DNA of 6,490 bases from the NCBI GenBank assembly GCA_958349075.1, contig CATWBR010000261.1, positions 1 to 6,490 on the forward strand, in the 5' to 3' direction. A program made the translations under genes and the position numbers. The notes under the pieces are model-generated. The model did no database searches. It saw nothing but the letters and a program-made list of their open reading frames with translations, and was not told the origin of the DNA. This DNA is from an uncultured Clostridium sp. Lineage in GTDB: Bacteria > Bacillota > Clostridia > Lachnospirales > Lachnospiraceae. Below are positions 1 to 6,490 of this stretch, one piece after another; within the stretch, counting starts at the first letter, position 1; every line of letters starts with the position of its first letter.

Positions 1-8
1 CTATAACA

Positions 9-60
9 TAAATAAAGAAGCGCCGCGACAATGTAATTTGTCGCAGCGCTTCTTTATTTA
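9..60 (-). terminator. Intrinsic terminator of the 3D-domain protein gene
   Basis: Positions 9-31 and 38-60 form a 23-pair stem around a 6-base loop (32-37). The one imperfect pair, 24 with 45, is C-A on the plus strand but G-U in a minus-strand RNA, so the stem is fully paired only for the minus-strand transcript. The base of the stem and the bases after it are U-rich when read on the minus strand. It lies 56 bases beyond the stop codon of the minus-strand gene, as expected for its terminator. Confidence 0.88.
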
Positions 61-116
61 TGCCAGATAAAAATCAGTTATGTATTACGGTGTTTATTCA
101 GTTGTATTGAAGTTCC

Positions 117-905
117 TTAGTCCACTGCGTACACGTCTACGGTCTTCAGTCCGTAGTCCAGAGCCTGCTGGTGTGTTTCAAAGAAAATGTCGAGTTTACT
201 GTCAACTACGTTGGTTCCAATGTCCTCCACCGTGTAGATGGTATCTCCAATCATCAGCTTTGTGCCGATAGGATAACGGTTGATGTCTGCCGAAATAGTA
301 TGGTTTGCCGTCGGGACGGTTCCCGAATAGGTCAGCTTGTGGCCTCCTGAGCAGCACTGGGAACAATTGCAGTAAGCAGTTGTCTGGAATTTACCAAGGT
401 AAGCTCCTTTCGTTCCCTTTGCAGATGAAGCCGGAGCCGGAGCACCGTTATCTCCTGCCGGGCCGTTGGATGTTGATTTCACATCGGCCTTTACCGCCTC
501 TTTCTTACTGTACTGGGGAGAACCATATATTCTGTTCTTTCCTGAAGCAGTTTCAACGTATCCTTCTATAATAAAGGATGTTCCCTCCAGGCTGTCCCAA
601 TTCACAGTGTAAGAAAATGCGTGATTGCCGTTCCCCAGGCTATTTTTTAAATCACTACGGTATTGGTCTGCTGTCACTCTGGCAAGTTCCTTCGCCTCGG
701 TCGTTCCGTCTGTGTAAACATAGAGAACCACTGATGCACTTTTGTCAGGATTATCGGTATCAACTGCCCATCCGCTTATGACGGAACCGTTAATCGGATC
801 CAGCTCGCCGTTTGAATTGGCGGCGAAAGATGTAAACACACCCATAAGCATACAGACGATGGACAAAGCTGCTACGGCAAATCCATGGCGTAATCTTGTT
901 ATCAT
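117..905 (-). CDS. Secreted 3D-domain (double-psi beta-barrel) protein, putative cell-wall-active enzyme
   Basis: A 262-residue exported protein. Residues 1-28 are a signal peptide: basic start (ITRLRHG), hydrophobic core, probable cleavage after TSFA. Residues about 31-135 form a beta-rich N-terminal module with a GWAVDTDNP motif near 45, resembling GW-D-type modules of Firmicute surface proteins (inference). A low-complexity Gly/Ala/Ser/Pro linker follows (about 136-167). The C-terminal 3D domain spans about 172-262, with the Cys cluster CNCSQCC (179-185) and the three family aspartates at D207, D228 and D239. Known 3D domains resemble the MltA lytic transglycosylase barrel, so peptidoglycan cleavage is plausible but unproven here. 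The start at 905 is preferred over an in-frame ATG at 965 because GAGG lies 6 bases upstream, the signal peptide begins there, and the 965 codon overlaps the predicted -10 box. It is transcribed alone, divergently from hrcA. Confidence 0.88.
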   Translation of the reverse strand: MITRLRHGFAVAALSIVCMLMGVFTSFAANSNGELDPINGSVISGWAVDTDNPDKSASVVLYVYTDGTTEAKELARVTADQYRSDLKNSLGNGNHAFSYTVNWDSLEGTSFIIEGYVETASGKNRIYGSPQYSKKEAVKADVKSTSNGPAGDNGAPAPASSAKGTKGAYLGKFQTTAYCNCSQCCSGGHKLTYSGTVPTANHTISADINRYPIGTKLMIGDTIYTVEDIGTNVVDSKLDIFFETHQQALDYGLKTVDVYAVD

Positions 906-911
906 GATTTT

Positions 912-915
912 CCTC
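912..915 (-). promoter_or_regulatory. Ribosome binding site that fixes the 3D-protein start
   Basis: On the minus strand GAGG is followed by 6 bases and then the ATG at 905-903. No Shine-Dalgarno sequence precedes the longer in-frame ATG at 965. This sets the 262-residue form as the likely product. Confidence 0.75.
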
Positions 916-963
916 GCAATCCGGTTTGTATTTTGTTTTTCACAAATATTATGATGTATTATC

Positions 964-991
964 ATTATATTACAAAATTATTAAAAGTCAA
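964..991 (-). promoter_or_regulatory. Sigma-A promoter of the 3D-protein gene
   Basis: Read on the minus strand, TTGACT (991-986), a 16-base spacer and a perfect TATAAT (969-964) form a near-consensus housekeeping promoter. Transcription would start near 957, leaving a leader of about 50 bases before the ATG at 905. The longer possible start codon at 965 would fall inside the -10 box and would not be transcribed. Confidence 0.8.
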
Positions 992-1132
992 GATAAACAG
1001 CTTTCCGGGGCCGTAAAGGACTTGATAAAACGGCGTAAAAGCGTAGGATTACGGGATGGAACTATCTGTTGTAAATCCTTTGAGCCGCAATTCCGGCCGC
1101 CGTAAAAAATTCTAAAAATTTAGAAAAACGGG
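992..1132. other. Intergenic core between the two divergent promoters
   Basis: About 140 bp separate the two -35 boxes. I see no ORF with a ribosome binding site, no RNA gene and no CIRCE here. Visible structure is limited to an imperfect inverted repeat (1045-1052 with 1071-1079, one bulged A), scattered GTAAA words at irregular spacing, and the AT-rich palindrome listed separately. Confidence 0.5.
1110..1125. repeat. AT-rich palindrome upstream of the hrcA -35 box
   Basis: TTCTAAA (1110-1116), two A, then TTTAGAA (1119-1125) is a perfect 7-bp inverted repeat. It ends 7 bases before the -35 box at 1133. It could act as an UP-like element or a regulator site. It does not match the CtsR or CIRCE operators, and no function is assigned. 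Confidence 0.4.
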
Positions 1133-1161
1133 TTGACAAAAAGAGGGTGAAGTAATATAGT
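1133..1161 (+). promoter_or_regulatory. Sigma-A promoter of the hrcA-grpE-dnaK-dnaJ operon
   Basis: TTGACA (1133-1138), a 17-base spacer and TATAGT (1156-1161) give a perfect -35 and a 5/6 match at -10. The predicted transcription start is near 1168, placing CIRCE at about the first ten bases of the transcript, the usual arrangement for HrcA repression of a vegetative promoter. Confidence 0.9.
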
Positions 1162-1175
1162 ATCAATTGTAGATG

Positions 1176-1202
1176 TTAGCACTCTCGCAGGTTGAGTGCT
1201 AA
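1176..1202. promoter_or_regulatory. CIRCE operator (HrcA binding site)
   Basis: TTAGCACTC (1176-1184), nine bases, then GAGTGCTAA (1194-1202) is an exact match to the CIRCE consensus. HrcA binds this inverted repeat and blocks transcription until heat stress leaves HrcA inactive. It sits 14 bases after the -10 box and 58 bases before the hrcA start, so the operon encodes its own repressor. I see no second copy ahead of grpE, dnaK or dnaJ. Confidence 0.98.
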
Positions 1203-1246
1203 TAAATGAAAATCCAGACTTCCTTCCGGGAAGATGGAAGCTGAGA

Positions 1247-1254
1247 AAGGATGT
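1247..1254 (+). promoter_or_regulatory. Ribosome binding site that fixes the hrcA start
   Basis: AAGGATGT matches AAGGAGGT at seven of eight bases and lies 6 bases before the ATG at 1261. The upstream in-frame ATG at 1234 has no comparable site, and the ATG at 1255 directly abuts this one, which is too close. Confidence 0.65.
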
Positions 1255-1260
1255 ATGCAG

Positions 1261-2298
1261 ATGGAACTGGATGAGAGAAAGGTTAAGATATTGAAAGCAA
1301 TAATCCAGACCTATCTGGAAACGGGGGAGCCGGTAGGTTCCAGGACGATTTCCAAATATTCCGACCTGCAGTTAAGCTCGGCGACCATAAGAAATGAAAT
1401 GTCGGATCTGGAAGAACTGGGATTTATTGTCCAGCCCCACACTTCGGCGGGCAGGATACCTTCAGACAAGGGCTACAGGTTCTACGTAGACCAGTTGATG
1501 AAGGAGAAGGAAAATGAAGTCACTGAGATGCAGGAACTGGTTCTTCAGCGTGTAGACAGAGTGGAGCTTCTGCTGAAACAGCTTGCAAAGCTTCTGGCCG
1601 TGAATACGAACTACGCGACGCTGATAAGCGGTCCCCAGTATCATCATACAAAACTTAAATTTATACAGCTTTCCAGGGTGGAAGCAGGAAAACTCCTGAT
1701 AGTGACGGTTCTGGAGGGCAACATCATCAAGAACTCCATTGTCAGCCTGGACGCTGAACTGAATGACGACGATATTCTGAATCTGAATATTTTGCTGAAC
1801 AACAGCATTAACGGGCTGACCATCGAGCAGATTAATCTCGATGTCATCAGCAAGATGAAAGAACAGGCCGGAAACAGACGCCAGGTGGTGGACCTCGTGT
1901 TGAATGAGGTTGCCGAGGCAATCAGGGCCAACGAGGAAGATCTTCAGATATACACGGAGGGAACGACGAATATTTTCAAGTACCCGGAACTGAGCGACGG
2001 CCAGAAGGCCAGCCAGTTAATCAGCACGCTGGAACAGAAGGAACTTCTGAAAAACCTTTTTACGGATTCGGAGGACGACAGCGGGAAGCACGACATTCAG
2101 GTGTATATCGGCAATGAGACCCCGGTCCAGTCCATGCAGGACTGCAGCGTTGTAACGGCCAATTACGTTCTGGGAGACGGACTCCGCGGAACAATCGGCA
2201 TCATCGGGCCGAAACGGATGGACTACGAAAAAGTGGTATCTACCCTTCGATCGCTGATGAACCAGTTGGAAGATACTTTTAAAAATGAAGAAAGGTGA
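1261..2298 (+). CDS. hrcA: Heat-inducible transcription repressor HrcA
   Basis: A cytoplasmic DNA-binding repressor of 345 residues, the usual family length of about 340-350. It binds CIRCE and represses the chaperone operon; in this family GroEL is known to keep it active. The N-terminal winged helix-turn-helix is clear: VGSRTISK at 25-32, SSATIRNEMSDLEELGFI at 39-56 and the wing TSAGRIPSDKGYRFYVD at 61-77. The middle and C-terminal parts fit the GAF-like and dimerisation regions, ending with GLRGTIGIIGPKRMDYEKV (308-326). The start at 1261 gives the typical N-terminus MELDERKVKIL and is served by the ribosome binding site at 1247-1254. An upstream in-frame ATG at 1234 would add nine atypical residues. 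It is first in the operon and under CIRCE, so it is autoregulated. Its TGA stop overlaps a possible GTG start of grpE. Confidence 0.97.
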   Translation: MELDERKVKILKAIIQTYLETGEPVGSRTISKYSDLQLSSATIRNEMSDLEELGFIVQPHTSAGRIPSDKGYRFYVDQLMKEKENEVTEMQELVLQRVDRVELLLKQLAKLLAVNTNYATLISGPQYHHTKLKFIQLSRVEAGKLLIVTVLEGNIIKNSIVSLDAELNDDDILNLNILLNNSINGLTIEQINLDVISKMKEQAGNRRQVVDLVLNEVAEAIRANEEDLQIYTEGTTNIFKYPELSDGQKASQLISTLEQKELLKNLFTDSEDDSGKHDIQVYIGNETPVQSMQDCSVVTANYVLGDGLRGTIGIIGPKRMDYEKVVSTLRSLMNQLEDTFKNEER

Positions 2299-2306
2299 GT
2301 TGCAAA

Positions 2307-2939
2307 GTGAGCGAAGAGATGAAAGATATAGAAAAGAATGAAGCCGCGGAAGAAACAGAAGTAAAAGCGGCCGACGGAAACGGCAGGGAGACGGTGGAAG
2401 CCCAGAGCGCCGGTGCACAGGAAGAATGTGAGACGGCAGAGGCGGAAGAGAGTGCCAAAGAAAAGAATACGGAGAAGAAAGGATTTTTCTCCAAAAAGAA
2501 AGACAAGAAGGATGAGCAGATCGAGGATCTGACCGACCGTCTGAAACGTACGATGGCGGAGTTTGATAATTTCCGTAAGAGAACGGAGAAAGAGAAAGCG
2601 GCCATGTACGAAATCGGGGCAAAGGATATTGTGGAACGAATCCTCCCGGTTATAGACAATTTTGAGAGAGGGCTTGCAGCCATACCTGAGGCAGAGACGA
2701 AGACAGCATTCGCCGAGGGAATGGATATGATATATAAGCAGTTTTTAAAAACACTGGAAGAGGCAGGCGTAAAACCAATCGAGGCCGTAGGCCAGCCATT
2801 TGATCCGAATTTCCACAATGCCGTAATGCATGTGGACGATGAGAATTACGGGGAGAATGAAGTCACCGAGGAATTCCAGAAGGGATATCTCTACCGCGAA
2901 AGTGTGGTAAGACACAGCATGGTAAAAGTAGCGAACTAG
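2307..2939 (+). CDS. grpE: Nucleotide exchange factor GrpE
   Basis: GrpE releases ADP from DnaK and acts as a thermosensor in the DnaK cycle. This start gives about 210 residues. Residues 1-54 are a very acidic, probably disordered tail, followed by a basic patch (FFSKKKDKK, 60-68). A long coiled-coil helix (about 68-105, with LTDRLKRTMAEFDNFRKRT) drives dimerisation. VIDNFERGL (115-123) belongs to the helical core, and the C-terminal beta-wing holds the signature from GQPFDPNFHNAVMHV (162-176) to the end. The start is uncertain. GTG 2307 has AGGTGA eight bases upstream (2293-2298) and yields MSEEMKD. GTG 2295 would overlap the hrcA stop by four bases (GTGA) but has a poor ribosome binding site. 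ATG 2319 is also possible. All three keep every conserved domain. It is tightly coupled to hrcA and followed by dnaK. Confidence 0.95.
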   Translation: MSEEMKDIEKNEAAEETEVKAADGNGRETVEAQSAGAQEECETAEAEESAKEKNTEKKGFFSKKKDKKDEQIEDLTDRLKRTMAEFDNFRKRTEKEKAAMYEIGAKDIVERILPVIDNFERGLAAIPEAETKTAFAEGMDMIYKQFLKTLEEAGVKPIEAVGQPFDPNFHNAVMHVDDENYGENEVTEEFQKGYLYRESVVRHSMVKVAN

Positions 2940-4912
<1,973 letters not shown>

Positions 4913-4951
4913 TATAATTTCTGATAAGCTGACAGTAATGATAAAAAACAG

Positions 4952-5130
4952 TAACAGTTCAGCCATGATGCGTACCGCGAAGTGTTTTTGCATGTTTTTT
5001 GCGAAAATCCCGAGTTGTGCGGCGCGAAACGGTACCTTTACCGTTTCTGTGCATCATTGAGTGGCAATGAAAAGTTCGCGAAGCGTGCTTTTCGTTGTAT
5101 GTTGCAGTTAAGCTGTAGGCTGAACTGTTA
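4952..5130 (+). repeat. Structured intergenic element with 13-bp terminal inverted repeats between dnaK and dnaJ
   Basis: The ends, TAACAGTTCAGCC (4952-4964) and its exact reverse complement (5118-5130), pair perfectly over 13 bp. Inside, a helix of ten pairs (4965-4974 with 5048-5057, two of them G-T) opens on a three-way junction. Its branches are 4975-4979 with 5018-5022 (capped by 4984-4991 with 5001-5008) and a perfect 9-bp hairpin, 5026-5034 with 5039-5047, loop CCTT. Two more arms follow: 5064-5074 with 5088-5098, topped by CGC-GAA-GCG, and 5103-5107 with 5113-5117. The wobble pairs are G-T on the plus strand, which suits RNA of the operon. It may be a structured RNA domain or a MITE-like dispersed repeat. 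I do not recognise a named family. The pairing was read by eye and not energy-scored. Confidence 0.7.
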
Positions 5131-5138
5131 AAAAAACG

Positions 5139-5175
5139 CGTAGCGGGGATTGGGCAGAGCCCAAGCCCCTTTACG
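5139..5175 (+). repeat. Strong hairpin just upstream of the dnaJ ribosome binding site
   Basis: CGTAG (5139-5143) pairs with TTACG (5171-5175, one G-T), GGGG (5145-5148) with CCCC (5166-5169), and TTGGGC (5150-5155) with GCCCAA (5159-5164), closing an AGA loop. That is 15 pairs with two small internal mismatches. No U-run follows, so it is not a typical terminator. It ends seven bases before the AGGAGAGG of dnaJ and could affect mRNA processing, stability or dnaJ translation (inference). Its first 11 bases, with the preceding G, recur at 6395-6405. Confidence 0.65.
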
Positions 5176-5182
5176 GGTGTTT

Positions 5183-5190
5183 AGGAGAGG
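5183..5190 (+). promoter_or_regulatory. Ribosome binding site that fixes the dnaJ start
   Basis: AGGAGAGG is purine-rich and its GAGG part ends 10 bases before the ATG at 5201. This supports 5201 over the in-frame TTG at 5150, which lies inside the hairpin and has no ribosome binding site. Confidence 0.75.
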
Positions 5191-5200
5191 AAGACTTGAC

Positions 5201-6343
5201 ATGGCAGAGAGTAAGAGAGATTACTATGAAGTCTTAGGCGTGTCCAGGGATGCCGATGACGCAGCCCTTAAGAAAGCATACAGAGCACTGGCGAAACAAT
5301 ACCATCCCGATGCAAATCCGGGCGATCAGGCGGCGGCAGACAAATTTAAAGAAGCATCGGAGGCCTACAGCGTATTAAGTGATCCGGAGAAGAGAAGACA
5401 GTATGACCAGTTTGGCCATGCGGCATTTGACGGAGGAGCAGGCGGAGCCGGCGGCTTCGGCGGTTTTGATTTCAACGGCGCGGATATGGGCGATATTTTC
5501 GGCGATATCTTCGGCGATTTATTCGGCGGCGGAAGAAGCAGCCGCGGCAGCAGCAACGGCCCGATGCGCGGAGCCAACGTGCGTACCAGCGTGCGCATAA
5601 CCTTTGAGGAAGCTATCTTCGGCTGTGAGAAAGAGCTTGATTTAAACCTTAAGGAAGTCTGCGACAAATGCCACGGTACGGGAGCCAAACCAGGAACCCA
5701 GCCGCAGACATGTGCAAAATGTAACGGTAAAGGAAAGATCATGTACACGCAGCAGTCCTTCTTCGGACAGATCCAGAATGTCCAGACATGTCCGGACTGC
5801 GCCGGAACAGGAAAAATCATCAAAGAGAAATGTCCGGACTGTTACGGCACCGGCTTTGTTACAAAGCGTAAGAAGATCAAGGTCACCATCCCGGCCGGTA
5901 TTGACAACGGCCAGAGCCTGCGTGACCGCGGCAACGGTGAGCCGGGTATTAACGGCGGCGAGAGAGGCGATCTGCTTGTGGAAGTAGTCGTATCGCCACA
6001 TCCGATTTTCAAGCGTCAGGATACAAGCATCTACTCCACGGTACCGATTTCCTTTGCAAAAGCAGCCTTAGGCGGCCCAATCCGGATCAAGACCGTGGAT
6101 GGAGAAGTGGAGTACGAAGTAAAATCAGGTACCCAGACAGATACCAAGGTCCGTTTAAAAGGAAAAGGCGTGCCGTCCCTGAGAAACAGAAATATCAGGG
6201 GAGACCATTTCGTAACCTTAGTTGTACAGGTTCCGGAGCGAATGAACGAGGCACAGAGAGAGGCTCTCAAACGATTCGACGACGCCATGAACGGAGTGAC
6301 GCCGGATGGGGAGAAGCCAAAGAAAAAAGGGTTGTTTAAATAA
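5201..6343 (+). CDS. dnaJ: Chaperone protein DnaJ (Hsp40, type I)
   Basis: Co-chaperone that binds unfolded clients and stimulates DnaK ATP hydrolysis through its J domain. It is 380 residues, normal for type I DnaJ. The J domain (about 6-71, starting [13 protein letters not shown]) has the essential HPD at 35-37. A Gly/Phe-rich region (about 73-125) includes repeated DIFGD/DLFGG segments. The zinc-binding region holds four intact CxxCxGxG motifs at 154-161, 171-178, 197-204 and 211-218. The C-terminal client-binding domains follow to about 345, including [20 protein letters not shown] (228-247), and the tail is basic (KPKKKGLFK). The start at 5201 gives [13 protein letters not shown]; an in-frame TTG 51 bases upstream would add non-homologous residues. 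It lies 288 bp after dnaK, an unusually long and structured spacer, with no separate promoter or CIRCE found, so it is probably cotranscribed. Confidence 0.98.
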   Translation: MAESKRDYYEVLGVSRDADDAALKKAYRALAKQYHPDANPGDQAAADKFKEASEAYSVLSDPEKRRQYDQFGHAAFDGGAGGAGGFGGFDFNGADMGDIFGDIFGDLFGGGRSSRGSSNGPMRGANVRTSVRITFEEAIFGCEKELDLNLKEVCDKCHGTGAKPGTQPQTCAKCNGKGKIMYTQQSFFGQIQNVQTCPDCAGTGKIIKEKCPDCYGTGFVTKRKKIKVTIPAGIDNGQSLRDRGNGEPGINGGERGDLLVEVVVSPHPIFKRQDTSIYSTVPISFAKAALGGPIRIKTVDGEVEYEVKSGTQTDTKVRLKGKGVPSLRNRNIRGDHFVTLVVQVPERMNEAQREALKRFDDAMNGVTPDGEKPKKKGLFK

Positions 6344-6394
6344 AGAATTGTTTTGCTGATTAAAATAGTGGATACTGAGGCAACGGGATCGCGG

Positions 6395-6417
6395 GCGTAG
6401 CGGGGGACAGGAGTCCC
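6395..6417 (+). repeat. G-rich hairpin after dnaJ, apparently interrupted
   Basis: GCGTAGCGGGG (6395-6405) is identical to 5138-5148. Here GGGAC (6404-6408) pairs with GTCCC (6413-6417) around an AGGA loop. In an intact copy the right arm would be expected to continue with bases complementary to CGTAGCGG, but the sequence turns into a G-run instead. It may be a second member of the repeat seen before dnaJ. Part of it is probably lost to sequence error. Confidence 0.45.
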
Positions 6418-6490
6418 GGGGGGGGGGGGGGGCGCCGAGGGGTGCCGCAAAGACCCACAAAAACGGACAACACCCGGGGTCCGGCCAAGT
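6418..6490. other. Poly-G run and likely unreliable contig end
   Basis: Fifteen consecutive G (6418-6432) are followed by 58 bases of GC-rich sequence with no ORF, motif or resemblance to the rest of the window. The run begins exactly where the right arm of a hairpin should continue. Long G-runs are a known artefact of two-colour sequencing chemistry, so I treat everything from 6418 on with caution. I see no dnaJ terminator before this point. Confidence 0.55.

Noticed and set aside
1013..1106. Four GTAAA words (1013, 1035, 1071, 1102) as a repeated operator
   Set aside because: Spacing is irregular (22, 36 and 31 bases), the flanks differ, and five-base words are expected by chance in this AT-rich stretch.
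1234..1260. Upstream hrcA start at ATG 1234
   Set aside because: It adds nine residues not typical of HrcA and has no ribosome binding site. The site at 1247-1254 serves ATG 1261 at good spacing.
2017..2818. Two long minus-strand open frames opposite the end of hrcA and grpE
   Set aside because: They overlap each other and well-supported genes. Their products are low-complexity (Ser/Pro/Phe rich) with no recognisable domain, so they are shadows of purine-rich coding sequence.
4952..5130. tRNA, riboswitch or CRISPR identity for the structured element
   Set aside because: It has no cloverleaf with conserved T-arm bases, no aptamer motif I recognise, no regular spaced repeats and no downstream terminator or sequestered dnaJ ribosome binding site typical of a riboswitch.
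5139..5175. Intrinsic terminator between dnaK and dnaJ
   Set aside because: The hairpin is strong but no run of T follows on the plus strand, and the dnaJ ribosome binding site comes directly after it.
5150..5200. dnaJ start at TTG 5150
   Set aside because: The codon is in the loop-proximal stem of the hairpin, lacks a ribosome binding site, and would add 17 residues unlike any DnaJ N-terminus.
5196..5201. TTGACA before dnaJ as a -35 box
   Set aside because: It overlaps the start codon, and no -10 box lies at 16-18 bases. A transcript from it would miss the dnaJ start.

Overview
The window carries the HrcA-regulated heat-shock operon hrcA-grpE-dnaK-dnaJ of a low-to-mid-GC Firmicute, with a divergently transcribed gene for a secreted 3D-domain protein upstream. 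A member of the Lachnospiraceae (Clostridium cluster XIVa) is the likely source. The pointers are the gene order, the perfect CIRCE operator, a DnaK lacking the roughly 24-residue insert of Gram-negative DnaK, the DnaK tail ending [12 protein letters not shown], and the lysine-rich segment in GrpE. Genus cannot be fixed from this window.

Layout. Positions 9-60: intrinsic terminator of the minus-strand gene. 117-905 (minus): secreted 3D-domain protein, with its own near-consensus promoter at 964-991. 906-1260: divergent regulatory region of about 355 bp holding that promoter, a short AT-rich palindrome, a sigma-A promoter (1133-1161) and CIRCE (1176-1202). Then on the plus strand: hrcA (1261-2298), grpE (about 2307-2939, overlapping or abutting hrcA), a 107-bp A-rich leader, dnaK (3047-4912), a 288-bp spacer (4913-5200) and dnaJ (5201-6343). 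After dnaJ the sequence enters a G-rich hairpin that breaks off into a run of 15 G at 6418-6432. The last about 73 bases look unreliable.

How the genes work together. HrcA represses the operon through CIRCE, just downstream of the predicted transcription start. DnaJ delivers clients to DnaK and triggers ATP hydrolysis, and GrpE exchanges the nucleotide. No second CIRCE, internal promoter or terminator was seen inside the cluster, so one transcript probably covers all four genes.

The least expected part is the dnaK-dnaJ spacer. Positions 4952-5130 are bounded by a perfect 13-bp inverted repeat, and nearly all of the interior can be paired into a branched fold. The non-Watson-Crick pairs I used are almost all G-T on the plus strand, so the fold suits the operon mRNA. 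Eight bases later a separate strong hairpin (5139-5175) precedes the dnaJ ribosome binding site, and its first 11 bases recur after dnaJ at 6395-6405. I could not assign either structure to a named family. They look like a structured RNA or dispersed intergenic repeat lodged inside a core chaperone operon.
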